From contig PCXQ01000001.1 of NCBI GenBank assembly GCA_002794035.1, positions 448 through 64,447 of the forward strand: DNA of 64,000 nucleotides, written 5' to 3'. Positions 25,213 to 34,355 of this stretch are shown here, one piece after another. Every line of letters starts with the position of its first letter. The stretch's first letter is position 1. The DNA comes from Candidatus Yanofskybacteria bacterium CG10_big_fil_rev_8_21_14_0_10_36_16 (GTDB lineage Bacteria; Patescibacteria; Paceibacteria; 2-02-FULL-40-12; IGHO2-01-FULL-4-A). The notes under the pieces are model-generated. The model was not told the DNA's origin. It saw only the letters and a program-made list of their open reading frames with translations, and searched no databases. Position numbers and translations under genes: made by a program.

Positions 25213-25770
25213 CTAGGTTTTCATTAATTCATCTTCTTTCTTTTTTTCCATTTCTTCAATTTTTTTATTGTAGCTGTCTACCAATTCTTGCAAATCTTCT
25301 TTTGATTTGAACTTTTCATCTTCACCTATTTCCTTGTTTTTTTCTAACTTTTGTATTTCATTCCAAGCATCTTCCCTGATTCGTCTTATTTTGATTCGTG
25401 TTTCTTCAGTTTTATTTTTTAATACCTTAACAAATTCTTTGCGCCGTTCTTCTGTTAGGGGCGGAATGTTTAGGCGGATTGTTTGGCCGTCTACCGCAGG
25501 ATTAAGGCCTAAATCGCTTTTAGATATGGCACCTCTTATGGCTTCAATTGCATTTGCATCCCATGGTTGAATCATTAATGTCCTAGGCTCAGGCGTTGTT
25601 ATTGAAGCAAGCTCTTTTATGTGCATTTTTTGGCCATAAAAATCAACTTGTATATCTTCAACTAAAGACGGGGTTGCCCTTCCAGTCCTAACGGTGCCAA
25701 CTTCTTTATGATAGAAATCTACAGCAGATTCTAAGTTTTGTTTTGTTTTGGATAAAACTTCTTTTAACAT
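25213..25770 (-). CDS. frr: Ribosome recycling factor
   Basis: 185 aa, normal length. It has VRTGRATPSLVEDIQVDFYGQKMHIKELASITTPEPRTLMIQPWD, then LNIPPLTEERRKEFVK and the long C-terminal helix. RRF splits the post-termination ribosome with EF-G. It follows holB by 9 bases. Confidence 0.97.
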   Translation of the reverse strand: MLKEVLSKTKQNLESAVDFYHKEVGTVRTGRATPSLVEDIQVDFYGQKMHIKELASITTPEPRTLMIQPWDANAIEAIRGAISKSDLGLNPAVDGQTIRLNIPPLTEERRKEFVKVLKNKTEETRIKIRRIREDAWNEIQKLEKNKEIGEDEKFKSKEDLQELVDSYNKKIEEMEKKKEDELMKT

Positions 25771-25779
25771 GTTTGTAAA

Positions 25780-26658
25780 TTATAGTGTTAATACAAAATT
25801 TTCCATTGCTAGTCTCTTATTATAATGTGGGTTTGAAATCGTGTAGTGTAATTTTAACAAATTCTTTGCCATTCTGACAACATCGGCTTTGCTTTTGCCG
25901 TCATTGTCTTGTGTTAACTTTGGTCTTAAATAAAGCATCCAGTATAGTATTGTTTTTTCAAGCTCGCCAGCTTTTGATTTATCGACGATATTGGCTACAA
26001 ACAAAAATCTTTCATGGATGTCAGATGATATTAGATCTGATAATTTTTGAACAGCTTTTTTGATATCCTTAAATGAATTTTCTTTTAAAATATTAAAAAC
26101 CATGCCCGTTCGGCCATTTGAGAAATCAGATACAAATTTTATCTGTTCTTCAGATAATCCAGTATTGTTATCGTTTAATATCTTGCTGATTACTTGTGGT
26201 GAGTGAGCCGGGAAATAAAATTTTTGGCATCGTGAGAGAATCGTCGGCAATATGGTGTCTGTTTTGTGGCTTATTAATATCATAATTGCGTATGATGGCG
26301 GCTCTTCTATTATTTTGAGGATTGAGTTTTGGGCCTCCTCTTGCATTTCATGTGCATTGTCTATAATTACGAATTTTAGTTTACCTCCAAATGGGCTTAA
26401 TGAAAGGAATTTCTTTGCCTCCCTTATTTTATCAATGGAAATAGTTTGTCCGCTGTCGGAATGAGAGCTGTCAATAAAAAGAAGATCGTGGGTTGCTGAT
26501 CCCCCGCTTCGGGTTATGTGTTTGTTTGCCAACTCCAAGGCTAGTGTTTTTTTGCCTATCATTTCTTGGCCATGAAACAAAAAACTCCCTGAAGGATATT
26601 CGGATTTAAAATAATTATCCAGTATCTTTTTTTGGTTGTTGAATCCAAATATGGTCAC
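25780..26658 (-). CDS. holB: DNA polymerase III delta' subunit-like clamp-loader ATPase
   Basis: 292 aa. The P-loop region reads FHGQEMIGKKTLALELAN (GQEMIGKKT), diverged from GxxxxGKT; FVIIDNAHEMQEEAQNSILKIIEEPPSYAIMILISHKTDTILPTILSRCQKFYFP gives the DEAH-like box and the SRC sensor typical of delta'. The Cys4 zinc module of classical delta' is missing; in that area is RSGGSATHD, possibly a remnant palindromic insert. Role: loading the sliding clamp. Confidence 0.88.
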   Translation of the reverse strand: MTIFGFNNQKKILDNYFKSEYPSGSFLFHGQEMIGKKTLALELANKHITRSGGSATHDLLFIDSSHSDSGQTISIDKIREAKKFLSLSPFGGKLKFVIIDNAHEMQEEAQNSILKIIEEPPSYAIMILISHKTDTILPTILSRCQKFYFPAHSPQVISKILNDNNTGLSEEQIKFVSDFSNGRTGMVFNILKENSFKDIKKAVQKLSDLISSDIHERFLFVANIVDKSKAGELEKTILYWMLYLRPKLTQDNDGKSKADVVRMAKNLLKLHYTISNPHYNKRLAMENFVLTL

Positions 26659-26834
26659 TACTTTAATACTTTAGCACTTAAATATTCCGATATAAACCCC
26701 ACCCTTGGAAATCCACCATAGATCTAGATTAGCAAGTGAAACTGAATTTTCAAGTACAGGTTGAGTACTTTTCTGTTTTTTAATATTGTGGTATATTCAC
26801 GAAGGTTATTTTAAAATTTTTGTGAAGGCTAACA

Positions 26835-27170
26835 ATGTTCACAATGACTGAAAAAGCTGTGGGGGTAGCTTTAAAAGTAATGGCAGAACATTATGTAAAT
26901 CAGAAATATTTACGGATCGGTGTTGTTGGCGGAGGATGTTCAGGATTTCAGTATAGTATGAAATTTGAAGATAAAAAAATTCCTCTTGATAAGGAATATA
27001 AATTTAAAAGCGGACAAAAGGTATTAAAGGTGTTGATTGATTCAGCAAGCATGGTTTTTTTAGAAAATTGTGAAGTTGATTATGTTGAGACACTTGAAAG
27101 TTCAGGTTTTAAGTTTAATAACATAAACGTTAAATCTACTTGCGGATGCGGAAGCTCATTCAGTATATAA
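26835..27170 (+). CDS. A-type iron-sulfur carrier protein (IscA/ErpA/HesB family)
   Basis: 111 aa. The conserved Cys are in VVGGGCSGFQYSM and STCGCGSSF, the standard C-x(n)-C-G-C pattern that holds the cluster. No isc or suf genes are adjacent. Its last 22 bases are repeated at 27204-27225. Confidence 0.92.
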   Translation: MFTMTEKAVGVALKVMAEHYVNQKYLRIGVVGGGCSGFQYSMKFEDKKIPLDKEYKFKSGQKVLKVLIDSASMVFLENCEVDYVETLESSGFKFNNINVKSTCGCGSSFSI

Positions 27171-27225
27171 TATGCGCGACGTCCTGACACTGCTGTGGAA
27201 TGGGCGGAAGCTCATTCAGTATATA
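27148..27225 (+). repeat. 22-bp direct repeat of the Fe-S carrier gene 3' end
   Basis: GCGGAAGCTCATTCAGTATA plus TA occurs at 27148-27169 (end of the gene) and again at 27204-27225; 34 unrelated bases, including CGCGACGTC, lie between. Confidence 0.85.
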
Positions 27226-27240
27226 TTTTTTTTTTAATTT

Positions 27241-27271
27241 AAAACCCCTTGGGTAGTATCCAAGGGGTTTT
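27241..27271. terminator. Bidirectional terminator
   Basis: AAAACCCCTTGG and CCAAGGGGTTTT, perfect 12-base arms between convergent genes. Confidence 0.9.
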
Positions 27272-27289
27272 GTGCTTTTGAGACAATAT

Positions 27290-27547
27290 TTAACTCATTG
27301 AAGGTGGTGTAGGACCTTGAGGAGAAGAATTGTTGTCATTCATTGATCCTTCGTCTGAAGAAGGTGTAGAGTCTTGAGGGGCTCCTCCCCCCATTGATTC
27401 CCCGCTTGATGGAGGTTGCGTCATTGAAGACATGTCTGAAGATCCTGAGTCAGAATCTGAACTGCCGCCTCCTTTTTTGCTCTTTTTAAGCCAGAAATAA
27501 ACTACTATTAAAACGACCAACAGAACTAAACCAATTACAAGTTGCAT
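27290..27547 (-). CDS. Small membrane protein with Ser/Gly/Pro-rich tail
   Basis: 85 aa: one N-terminal span (MQLVIGLVLLVVLIVVYFWL), KKSKK stop-transfer residues, then about 55 residues of low-complexity Ser, Gly, Asp and Pro. It is probably surface- or membrane-associated; the tail looks disordered. No family recognised. Confidence 0.65.
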   Translation of the reverse strand: MQLVIGLVLLVVLIVVYFWLKKSKKGGGSSDSDSGSSDMSSMTQPPSSGESMGGGAPQDSTPSSDEGSMNDNNSSPQGPTPPSMS

Positions 27548-27740
27548 AATTAAAAACTATAATCACACATAAGACCGGTATTTAAATAAATACACGGTTT
27601 ATTAGTAATTATAAGCCAAAAATCTAGTTATTAATTTAAAATTATAATTTAATATATGGCACTAAACCAAATATTAAATCCTTTTTAAGTATATCACTTT
27701 TTGTGGATAATTTATCCACTTTTAACCTCATTTTTTATGG

Positions 27741-28868
27741 CTAAGCCATCGCAAGCAGTTTTTGGGCTATTATTTTTGCAGCTTCAGGCTTGGCGAAAGC
27801 TTTAATTCTAGATGCTAACTCTTCTTTCTTGCTTAAAACATTATCCACTGCGTTTATTAGCAGGTTTGTTGTTAGATTGTGTTCTTCTATTATAGTAGCT
27901 CCAAATTTAGATATTTCCATGGCATTTTTTAACTGGTGATTTGAGGGAGAATTCTTTATTGGTACAATTATTGCCGGTTTGCCTAAAAGAGCAATTTCAA
28001 AAAGGCTTCCTGCTCCTGCTCTGGAAACAACAATGTCTGATGCAGCATAAGCTAGTTTCATTTGGTCTGCATTAAAATACGGATAAAGGCGGTAATTACT
28101 TCTTACGCTTGGTGCATAAGTGTTTTCGCCTTCTTTAAGCATAAAATCAACCTGTTCCTGTACTTCTTTTGCCTTGTCTTGACCGCACTGGTGAATTATT
28201 TGATACTTGTAACTCATTTTTACTAGGGACAGCAATACTATCTTGTTTATTGCGCTTGCTCCCTGACTGCCACCCATAAAAAGTATTATGGGTTTTGAAT
28301 TGTTTAAACCAAATGATTTCATTGATCTTTCTTTATCCCCTTCTAGAAGATCTTTTCTAACAGGATTTCCAACAAGCTCTGTTCTTTTAGCCGGGAAATA
28401 TCCATATGCTTCTTCAAATGACACAAATATTTTTTTAGCAAATTTAGCCGACCAAGTATTTACTTGTCCCGGTATCGAATCAGATTCGTGGATAACGACA
28501 GGAATAAAAAACAGCCGAGCAGCTAAAAGCGGGGGTACGGCATCATAAGCTCCTTTACTGAACACTATATCAGGCATGTATAGCCACATATAAAAAACAG
28601 ATTGCAAAAATCCAAGAGGAAGTTTGATAAGGTCTAGAATGATTTTAATACCACGGTAACTTCTCAATTTACCGCTTAAAACTCTAAGAAAAGGAATTTT
28701 GTATTGTCTTGAAACTTCAGTAAGGTATCCTTTGTTATCGCCCATTAATATTAGTTCAATGTTTTGATTTTGGGACTCGCTTTCTTTTTGGAGTTCCTTA
28801 GCTACGGCAGCCAGAGGAAAAGCGTGTCCTCCGCTTGAGCCGCCAATTAAAAATATTCTTGTACTCAT
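27741..28868 (-). CDS. murG: UDP-GlcNAc:lipid I transferase MurG
   Basis: 375 aa. The N-terminal GGSSGGHAFPLAAVAKEL is the Gly-rich membrane-enzyme motif; PLLAARLFFIPVVIHESDSIPGQVN, FMGGSQGASAINKIV and SRAGAGSLFEIALLGKPAIIVPI follow in the GT28 order. It makes lipid II at the inner face of the membrane, the step after MraY (gene at 57495). Confidence 0.95.
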   Translation of the reverse strand: MSTRIFLIGGSSGGHAFPLAAVAKELQKESESQNQNIELILMGDNKGYLTEVSRQYKIPFLRVLSGKLRSYRGIKIILDLIKLPLGFLQSVFYMWLYMPDIVFSKGAYDAVPPLLAARLFFIPVVIHESDSIPGQVNTWSAKFAKKIFVSFEEAYGYFPAKRTELVGNPVRKDLLEGDKERSMKSFGLNNSKPIILFMGGSQGASAINKIVLLSLVKMSYKYQIIHQCGQDKAKEVQEQVDFMLKEGENTYAPSVRSNYRLYPYFNADQMKLAYAASDIVVSRAGAGSLFEIALLGKPAIIVPIKNSPSNHQLKNAMEISKFGATIIEEHNLTTNLLINAVDNVLSKKEELASRIKAFAKPEAAKIIAQKLLAMA

Positions 28869-28958
28869 GTTTTAAATTATACTATAAAAAGTAATTATAA
28901 TTAAGCGCATAATTGAAAATAACCAATAAAAGTGATAGAATACATCTAATATTTTAAG

Positions 28959-29040
28959 GGGCGAGTGATGAAATTGGCAAACATGCACGACTCAAAATCG
29001 TGTGCCGCAAGGCTTGAGGGTTCGAGTCCCTCCTCGCCCA
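28959..29040 (+). tRNA. tRNA-Leu (anticodon CAA)
   Basis: 82 nt. The acceptor arm GGGCGAG pairs with CTCGCCC, discriminator A; the anticodon stem CACGA/TCGTG encloses CTCAAAA (anticodon CAA); a long variable arm (TGCCGCAAGGCTT) marks class II; the T arm is GAGGGTTCGAGTCCCTC. No 3' CCA is encoded. Confidence 0.96.
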
Positions 29041-29188
29041 CTTTTTATAGCTTATCATAGGGTGCTTAAAATAAATTCAGACAGAAATTAGAGAGCATAT
29101 GTAGCGGGGTTAGCCATCGGTGATGGTAATTTGTTTAACCCAAATGGTAGAGCGACAAGATTGAGAATAATTTTAGTAATTTTTCGTA

Positions 29189-29242
29189 TTTTTTAACAAT
29201 AAAACAGCCCCGCCACGGCGGGGCTGTTTTATTGTTAAAAAA
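29189..29242. terminator. Very strong bidirectional terminator
   Basis: Two perfect 26-base arms (AACAATAAAACAGCCCCGCC in the left one) around a 2-base centre, with six Ts at the end. It separates the tRNA unit from the convergent fusion gene. Confidence 0.95.
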
Positions 29243-29246
29243 GTTT

Positions 29247-31640
29247 TTATTGAATAGAGTAAATATATTTTAGTACAGCATTAGCTACTCTTTCTAGACT
29301 TTGGGCACTACATTTATCAAGCGTATCGCCTGTGGTATGAAATGGCGGATAGTTAAAATCAATTACTAAAAAGCTTGGTATGCCAGCATTGTTAAGCGGT
29401 GTGTGGTCGTCTCTTATTGTTTGTTCCACTTTATCACCAAAAGATTCATTACTTATGTTTTTCGCTATATTCCAAAAGAATTCTACTTGTTTTGGAGCGT
29501 TTTTAACTGATGATTCTTCTTTATATATTTTTAAGTTTTTATCGCATACCATATCAAGAACAAGTGCAGATGTTGGTTTGTTGTTTTTGTATGTACCATT
29601 TAAGTGTTCCGAAAAATATGTAGAGCCAAGGGGTACCCAGTTTCTGTAATTGCCGTTTTGTTTTATGTCCCCTTCCTCCCCATCAAAGAAAACTATATCA
29701 ATACCAATACTCGGTATTTTGTTGTTATTGTTTAATATCCTTGCAATCTCTACAAGAACGGATACTCCTGAGGCTGAATCATTAGCTCCCGGTACCGGCT
29801 TGTCTTTATGCATTAAGTCTAAATCGGCAAACTCTTTGCTGTCATAATGTGTTGCCAAGATAAGGCGTTTTTCTTTGTTTGGATAAAAACGGCCGATAAT
29901 ATTCATTAATCCATAATTGTTTTTATCCTTATCTTCGTGGTTCCACGATTGTATTATTGTTTCGTGGGCCAGTTCTTTTATTTCAGCATTTAAAAAATCC
30001 TGGGTTTTTTTGTGGCCGGTAGATCCTATATAACGTGGCGCATAGCTTAGTTGTTGTTCTATTGTGGCCAGCATTTCGTCGCCATCGACTAGTTCGGGTT
30101 CATTAAATGTTCGCTGTATGATGTCTGCTGTCATATAATCAACCGGGGCATAATTATCTGTAAGTATTGGATATAAATCTAAATTATATCTATCAAGGTT
30201 AATTAATTTATCCCCCATCGAACTGATTATGGGGTTTTTGTTTTGTAAAATTTGATTGGCACTTAGATCAATTTGCTTATCGCTGTTATGTCCTACAAAA
30301 ATAATATTTTGTGAACCTGTTTTATTTGGGTTTTCGGTTGCAAAAAAGTAGCTGTTAGGAAAAACGCTTCTGAATGTTCTTATTTCCGAAAAAATAAGAG
30401 AAGGTTTTTGTCTTGATAAATTGCCAATCAAATTAGCTATAAATACGCCATTATCAGATAGTTTTTCTTTTGCTGTAATAAAAAATTCCTGCGTGGTGAA
30501 GTGAGCAGGAATGGAAAAAAGTGAATAATACACGTCGCTGAATATCAAGTCATATTTTTTATTAGAATCTCGCAGTAATCGCCGGCCATCCTCGGTGTAG
30601 TTATGAAAATTGAGATTGTCTTTAAGATCGAAATATTGTTTAGCAAGATTGAAAAGCGATGGTTCTATTTCAGAAATATCAATTGTTGCATTTGGTAATT
30701 CTGCAGAAAGTGCTTTTGGTATAGAATATGCACCGCCTCCTATGACTAAGGCATTTTTGACTTCAGGATTGAATATTTTGTACAGAGAGTAGTATCTGGT
30801 GTAGTTATATACCAAATCAGTGGGGTCATTTGAATCAAGAAACATTGCCCCCGATAAACTTTTGTCCTGCTTGAAAACTCTTATTGGTCTTCCTCCGCTT
30901 AAGGTGTCAAAAATGGTTATATTTTCATATATGCCATCTTTGCTGTATAAAACATCTGCTTTAGTTTGGTTAATGATAAAAATGGTGGCCCCGGTTAAAG
31001 ATATAACTGCAACAATAGATTTTATTATCCACTTTTTATTAATTCCTAAAAAAACAAGTGGTATAAAACCTAATAAAAATAGAGCTATTCCTGTGCCAAT
31101 GAAAATATAATCAATACCAAAATTTGGTATAAGAACAAATCCTGCAAGCAAGCTTCCCAGAATACTACCAAGTGTAGACCAAAAAAACACTTTGCCTGAT
31201 ATGCTGCCGATACCCTGTTCGGGCACTTGGACGCTTTGTAATTTTATTGCGTAAGGCGATAGCGTGCCCAACAGAAGAGCTGGTATAAGAAAAAGCAACA
31301 AAGAGGAAATCAGAGGCCCAGTTATAAGAGAAAAATTGACGCTTAAAATCGGTAAAATTATAGCACCTATAAAATGTATAGTAATAACTAGCAAGCCACT
31401 GACAAGAATTATTCCAAAAAACCACCTTAATACAGGATATTTGTCGGCAAATTTACCGCCTATGTAATATCCAATGCTTAAAGCTGCCAATATAACGCTT
31501 ATAACACTTGATACGGTAAAAATAGTATTGCCATAATGAGGAGACAAAACACGTACAGCAACAACCTCAATGATTAATACGCAAGCTCCTGTAATAAAAA
31601 CAGAAAGTGGGAGTAAATTTTGTTTTAGGAATTTATTCAT
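29247..31640 (-). CDS. Fusion: membrane spermidine-synthase-like domain + M28/glutaminyl-cyclase-like domain
   Basis: 797 aa from the ATG at 31640 (a TTG at 31682 is in frame). Residues about 1-220 form about seven spans of the kind found in membrane-fused spermidine synthases (LIIEVVAVRVLSPHYGN). Residues about 225-490 are the Rossmann part: LVIGGGAYSIPKAL, then ISEIEPSLFNLAKQYF and GRRLLRDSNKKYDLIFSDVYYS. The last 270 residues are M28-like with metal ligands in LATHYDSKEF, PGANDSASGVSVLVEIAR, FFDGEEGD, DDHTPLNNAG and FHTTGDT; this order also fits bacterial glutaminyl-peptide cyclotransferases. The cyclase/peptidase part is probably outside the cell. Substrates of both halves are unknown. 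Confidence 0.85.
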   Translation of the reverse strand: MNKFLKQNLLPLSVFITGACVLIIEVVAVRVLSPHYGNTIFTVSSVISVILAALSIGYYIGGKFADKYPVLRWFFGIILVSGLLVITIHFIGAIILPILSVNFSLITGPLISSLLLFLIPALLLGTLSPYAIKLQSVQVPEQGIGSISGKVFFWSTLGSILGSLLAGFVLIPNFGIDYIFIGTGIALFLLGFIPLVFLGINKKWIIKSIVAVISLTGATIFIINQTKADVLYSKDGIYENITIFDTLSGGRPIRVFKQDKSLSGAMFLDSNDPTDLVYNYTRYYSLYKIFNPEVKNALVIGGGAYSIPKALSAELPNATIDISEIEPSLFNLAKQYFDLKDNLNFHNYTEDGRRLLRDSNKKYDLIFSDVYYSLFSIPAHFTTQEFFITAKEKLSDNGVFIANLIGNLSRQKPSLIFSEIRTFRSVFPNSYFFATENPNKTGSQNIIFVGHNSDKQIDLSANQILQNKNPIISSMGDKLINLDRYNLDLYPILTDNYAPVDYMTADIIQRTFNEPELVDGDEMLATIEQQLSYAPRYIGSTGHKKTQDFLNAEIKELAHETIIQSWNHEDKDKNNYGLMNIIGRFYPNKEKRLILATHYDSKEFADLDLMHKDKPVPGANDSASGVSVLVEIARILNNNNKIPSIGIDIVFFDGEEGDIKQNGNYRNWVPLGSTYFSEHLNGTYKNNKPTSALVLDMVCDKNLKIYKEESSVKNAPKQVEFFWNIAKNISNESFGDKVEQTIRDDHTPLNNAGIPSFLVIDFNYPPFHTTGDTLDKCSAQSLERVANAVLKYIYSIQ

Positions 31641-31692
31641 GTATCTTGTTGTAATTGTAACAGGTTGCAAATATTTGCTCAATTTATTGAAT

Positions 31693-31718
31693 AAAAAACG
31701 GCCTGTTGGCCGTTTTTT
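31693..31718. terminator. Terminator between phosphomannomutase and fusion gene
   Basis: AAAAAACGGCC-tgtt-GGCCGTTTTTT, perfect 11-base arms. Confidence 0.9.
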
Positions 31719-31733
31719 GACAGTGGGTATATT

Positions 31734-32519
31734 TTAAGACAATAAGAATTTGATTAGTTTTTTAGTATCCTTTGTATCCTTAACTTTATAAGCAGGAACG
31801 GTGGTTTTAAGTACTGCGCTATCATTTCCTCCTTCAAACAATGCATCACCGACAAACAGCATGCTGTCATAAGGAATTTTTAGGGTTTTCTTTATTTGTT
31901 CAATGCCATATTTTTTATCAATTCCCTCTCTTGTTACATCTATGGAGGTTAACCCACCTGCCTTAACTTCCATCTTGGGAAGTTCTTTTTGCAGCATTTT
32001 GATCATTTTCATCCTGGTTTTATTATTTTTTTTCTTCCAATCTTCTTTTGCTTTTACAGGAGCTTTTTGACCAACAGCGGAGAATGTAATTTGAGTTCCT
32101 CTGTCTTCTATTACTTTTCCGTATGCTTTTTTAGGATTTGAGTATCCCAGATCCTCAAATACTTTTTTAAATGCACTAAAAATCTTTTCTTTTTGATCCG
32201 GTGTAAAATCATAAGAATAAATTTGCTTCCATTTGTTGCCTAAATAACGATAAAAAGTAGTTGAGGTTGTTGGGAATAAAAATAACTTTTCGAGTAATTT
32301 TTCGGGGGCTTTTAGCCTTGATACTAACTGATCACTGAACTGTTTATAGGTTCCTCCTCCAATAACCGCAACATGTTTAGATTCTAAAAGCTTTTTTAGT
32401 AATTCCGCCATTTCTTTATCTAGATTAGATTTGCTCACAGTCAGTGTGCCGTCTAAATCAAAAACAATCAAACTTTTATCTTTTGGTACCTCGCTTAGCT
32501 TTATAATTGGTTTTTTCAT
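31734..32519 (-). CDS. Eukaryotic-type phosphomannomutase-like HAD phosphatase/mutase
   Basis: 261 aa. HAD motif I is VFDLDGTLT (nucleophile and acid Asp); GGGTYKQFSDQL, FPTTSTTFYRYLGNKW, IEDRGTQITFSAVGQKAPVKAKEDW and LFVGDALFEGGND match the PMM1/PMM2 (HAD-IIB) pattern rather than the alpha-D-phosphohexomutase type. It would interconvert mannose-6-P and mannose-1-P for GDP-mannose and surface glycans; the cap signature makes PMM more likely than a trehalose or sucrose phosphatase. Confidence 0.8.
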   Translation of the reverse strand: MKKPIIKLSEVPKDKSLIVFDLDGTLTVSKSNLDKEMAELLKKLLESKHVAVIGGGTYKQFSDQLVSRLKAPEKLLEKLFLFPTTSTTFYRYLGNKWKQIYSYDFTPDQKEKIFSAFKKVFEDLGYSNPKKAYGKVIEDRGTQITFSAVGQKAPVKAKEDWKKKNNKTRMKMIKMLQKELPKMEVKAGGLTSIDVTREGIDKKYGIEQIKKTLKIPYDSMLFVGDALFEGGNDSAVLKTTVPAYKVKDTKDTKKLIKFLLS

Positions 32520-32581
32520 TTTATTTTTGCTATCTTTTTCTTAATGATATTAATTAATAATCTTTAAGAAAAAATAAGTTT

Positions 32582-34063
32582 ATGGATAAAAAAATAATAG
32601 ATTTAAGCAAAATTAGAAATATTTACATGATAGGTATTAAGGGTACTGGAATGGCGCCTTTGGCGGTTAATCTTAAAAATATGGGCAAAATAATTACTGG
32701 CTCAGATAGCAGTCAGGTATTTTTTACAGATGAATTGCTTAAAAAACAAAAGATAAACATACTTTCCCCTTTTAAGGCCGGCAATATTCCTAGTGATGTA
32801 GATTTGGTAATTACCTCTACCGCATATGATAGCAAAAACCCGGAAATAAAAGAAGCTGAAACAAGAGGCCTTTCTGTTTTGGGATATCCCGAAGTTATTG
32901 GACTTCTAAGTAATTCAATGAAATCTGTGGCAGTGTGCGGAAGTCACGGAAAAACCACAACAACTGCTGTCCTTTCATATATATTATCAAGGTCAAACAT
33001 CGGTGTTCTGCCAAATGTCGGTTCAATAGTTCCCCAACTTATCAATTACAAACCGGATTTCCCTTCAGGGCTTATTAATTTGGAAAAGTCCGAGGCAAAA
33101 TCAAGCATTGATACGAGGCGTACAGATGGTACGTCGAGTGTTAATGCGAAGATTTTAACGAAGGAATTCGTCAAACCCGAAGGGATTGGCTCAAAAGATC
33201 TTGCTTTAGCAGGTCATAATTTGAGCCAAGTTAATATGCCGTGGTTTGTGTTTGAGGCTGATGAATATCAAAACAAACTAAGGCATTATAGTGCCGACAT
33301 TGTAATACTCACTAATATTGATTATGACCACCCTGATTTTTTTAAGACGCTAAATGAGTATAAAAAGGTTTTTGTTGATTTTGTAAAAAGAATTCCCAAG
33401 GACGGACTTTTGATATATTGTTCGGATGATAAAGAGGCATCAAAGATTTCCATATACGCAAAATGTCCCAAAATTGCTTATAATTTAGAATTATTAGATT
33501 TAAGTAAGTGGGAAATAAAACTTGCGGGCCAGCATAATATTCTTAATACAATGGCAGCTATTTTGGCTGCCAAACATCTCGGTGTAGATGAGGATACAAT
33601 TAAAAAAGCTGTGGCAAATTTTCAGGGTGTTAAACGCCGTCTTGAGTTTATAAAAAATACCCGCATAAACGGGCAGGACTGTGTTTTAATAGATGATTAT
33701 GGCCACCACCCTACTGAGATCAAGGCTTCAATAAAAGCCATTAAAGAAAAATATCCCAACAAAGTTTTGTGGACTGTTTTTCAACCGCATACTTTTAGCA
33801 GGACAAGCGCATTGTTTGATGATTTTGCAAAATCATTTAAAGAATCTGATAAGACAGTTGTTTTGGATATTTATACTTCTGCAAGAGAAAAAAGTGGTTC
33901 TATACATTCTCGAGACTTGGTTAAACAAATGAATAGTTCAAATGTTTTTTATAAAAAAGACATTCAGCAAACAGCTAAATTTTTAAAACAAAAAATAAAT
34001 TCTCCCAGTGTCATAATGACAATAGGAGCAAGCAATGTCTGGGAATTGCATGAGTTGGTTTAG
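32582..34063 (+). CDS. murC: UDP-N-acetylmuramate-L-alanine ligase MurC
   Basis: 493 aa. The N-terminal Rossmann motif is MIGIKGTGMAPLAVNL, the P-loop is CGSHGKTTTTAVLSYIL, and EADEYQ, NIDYDHPDFF, GQHNILNTMAAILAA, GVKRRLEF, DDYGHHPTEIKASIKA and QPHTFSRT follow. Compared with other MurC proteins there is about 50 extra residues after VPQLINYKP (from SEAKSSIDTRRTDGTSS onward), part of it encoded by an inverted repeat (33186-33229). It adds the first peptide residue, upstream of the MurE-like step. Confidence 0.92.
   Translation: MDKKIIDLSKIRNIYMIGIKGTGMAPLAVNLKNMGKIITGSDSSQVFFTDELLKKQKINILSPFKAGNIPSDVDLVITSTAYDSKNPEIKEAETRGLSVLGYPEVIGLLSNSMKSVAVCGSHGKTTTTAVLSYILSRSNIGVLPNVGSIVPQLINYKPDFPSGLINLEKSEAKSSIDTRRTDGTSSVNAKILTKEFVKPEGIGSKDLALAGHNLSQVNMPWFVFEADEYQNKLRHYSADIVILTNIDYDHPDFFKTLNEYKKVFVDFVKRIPKDGLLIYCSDDKEASKISIYAKCPKIAYNLELLDLSKWEIKLAGQHNILNTMAAILAAKHLGVDEDTIKKAVANFQGVKRRLEFIKNTRINGQDCVLIDDYGHHPTEIKASIKAIKEKYPNKVLWTVFQPHTFSRTSALFDDFAKSFKESDKTVVLDIYTSAREKSGSIHSRDLVKQMNSSNVFYKKDIQQTAKFLKQKINSPSVIMTIGASNVWELHELV
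33186..33229 (+). repeat. Palindromic insert in murC
   Basis: Perfect 10-base arms TTGGCTCAAA and TTTGAGCCAA, 24-base loop, within the non-conserved insert; other small palindromes (CGTACagatgGTACG, ACGAAGGAATTCGT) lie just upstream. Confidence 0.6.
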
Positions 34064-34139
34064 TTAAAAATTAATAAGACTTTGTTTGTATTCTCATAGA
34101 TTTCTGCTACTATATTTCCATGCTTAGTATAGGTATGGT

Positions 34140-34277
34140 ATGAACGCAATAGAACACAAGGAGGCCAAGTTTATTCCCTTCTCTTTTGTTATAAACCTGC
34201 CAAAACCGCGTTATGAGCGTATTATTGTAAACAGAGACCGGCAAGGTAGAATATTGAGATCAATGGCTCCCAAATAA
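34140..34277 (+). CDS. Possible small protein (45 aa)
   Basis: ATG at 34140 to TAA at 34277, reading MNAIEHKEAKFIPFSFVINL and ending RILRSMAPK. There is only a weak upstream purine stretch (AGGTATGGT). It is basic and not recognised. It follows murC by 76 bases and could share its transcript. Confidence 0.4.
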   Translation: MNAIEHKEAKFIPFSFVINLPKPRYERIIVNRDRQGRILRSMAPK

Positions 34278-34355
34278 AAGTTTGTAGCTCAAGAATTAAA
34301 CTAACTGGGCTAAATTGAAAAATATGGTTCAGAAAATTTAATTCTTGTTTATATT

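Noticed and set aside
29100..29160. tRNA-like text (AGCGGGGTTAGCC..GGTAGAGCG)
   Set aside because: Arms do not pair into a cloverleaf; only the real tRNA-Leu at 28959 is supported.
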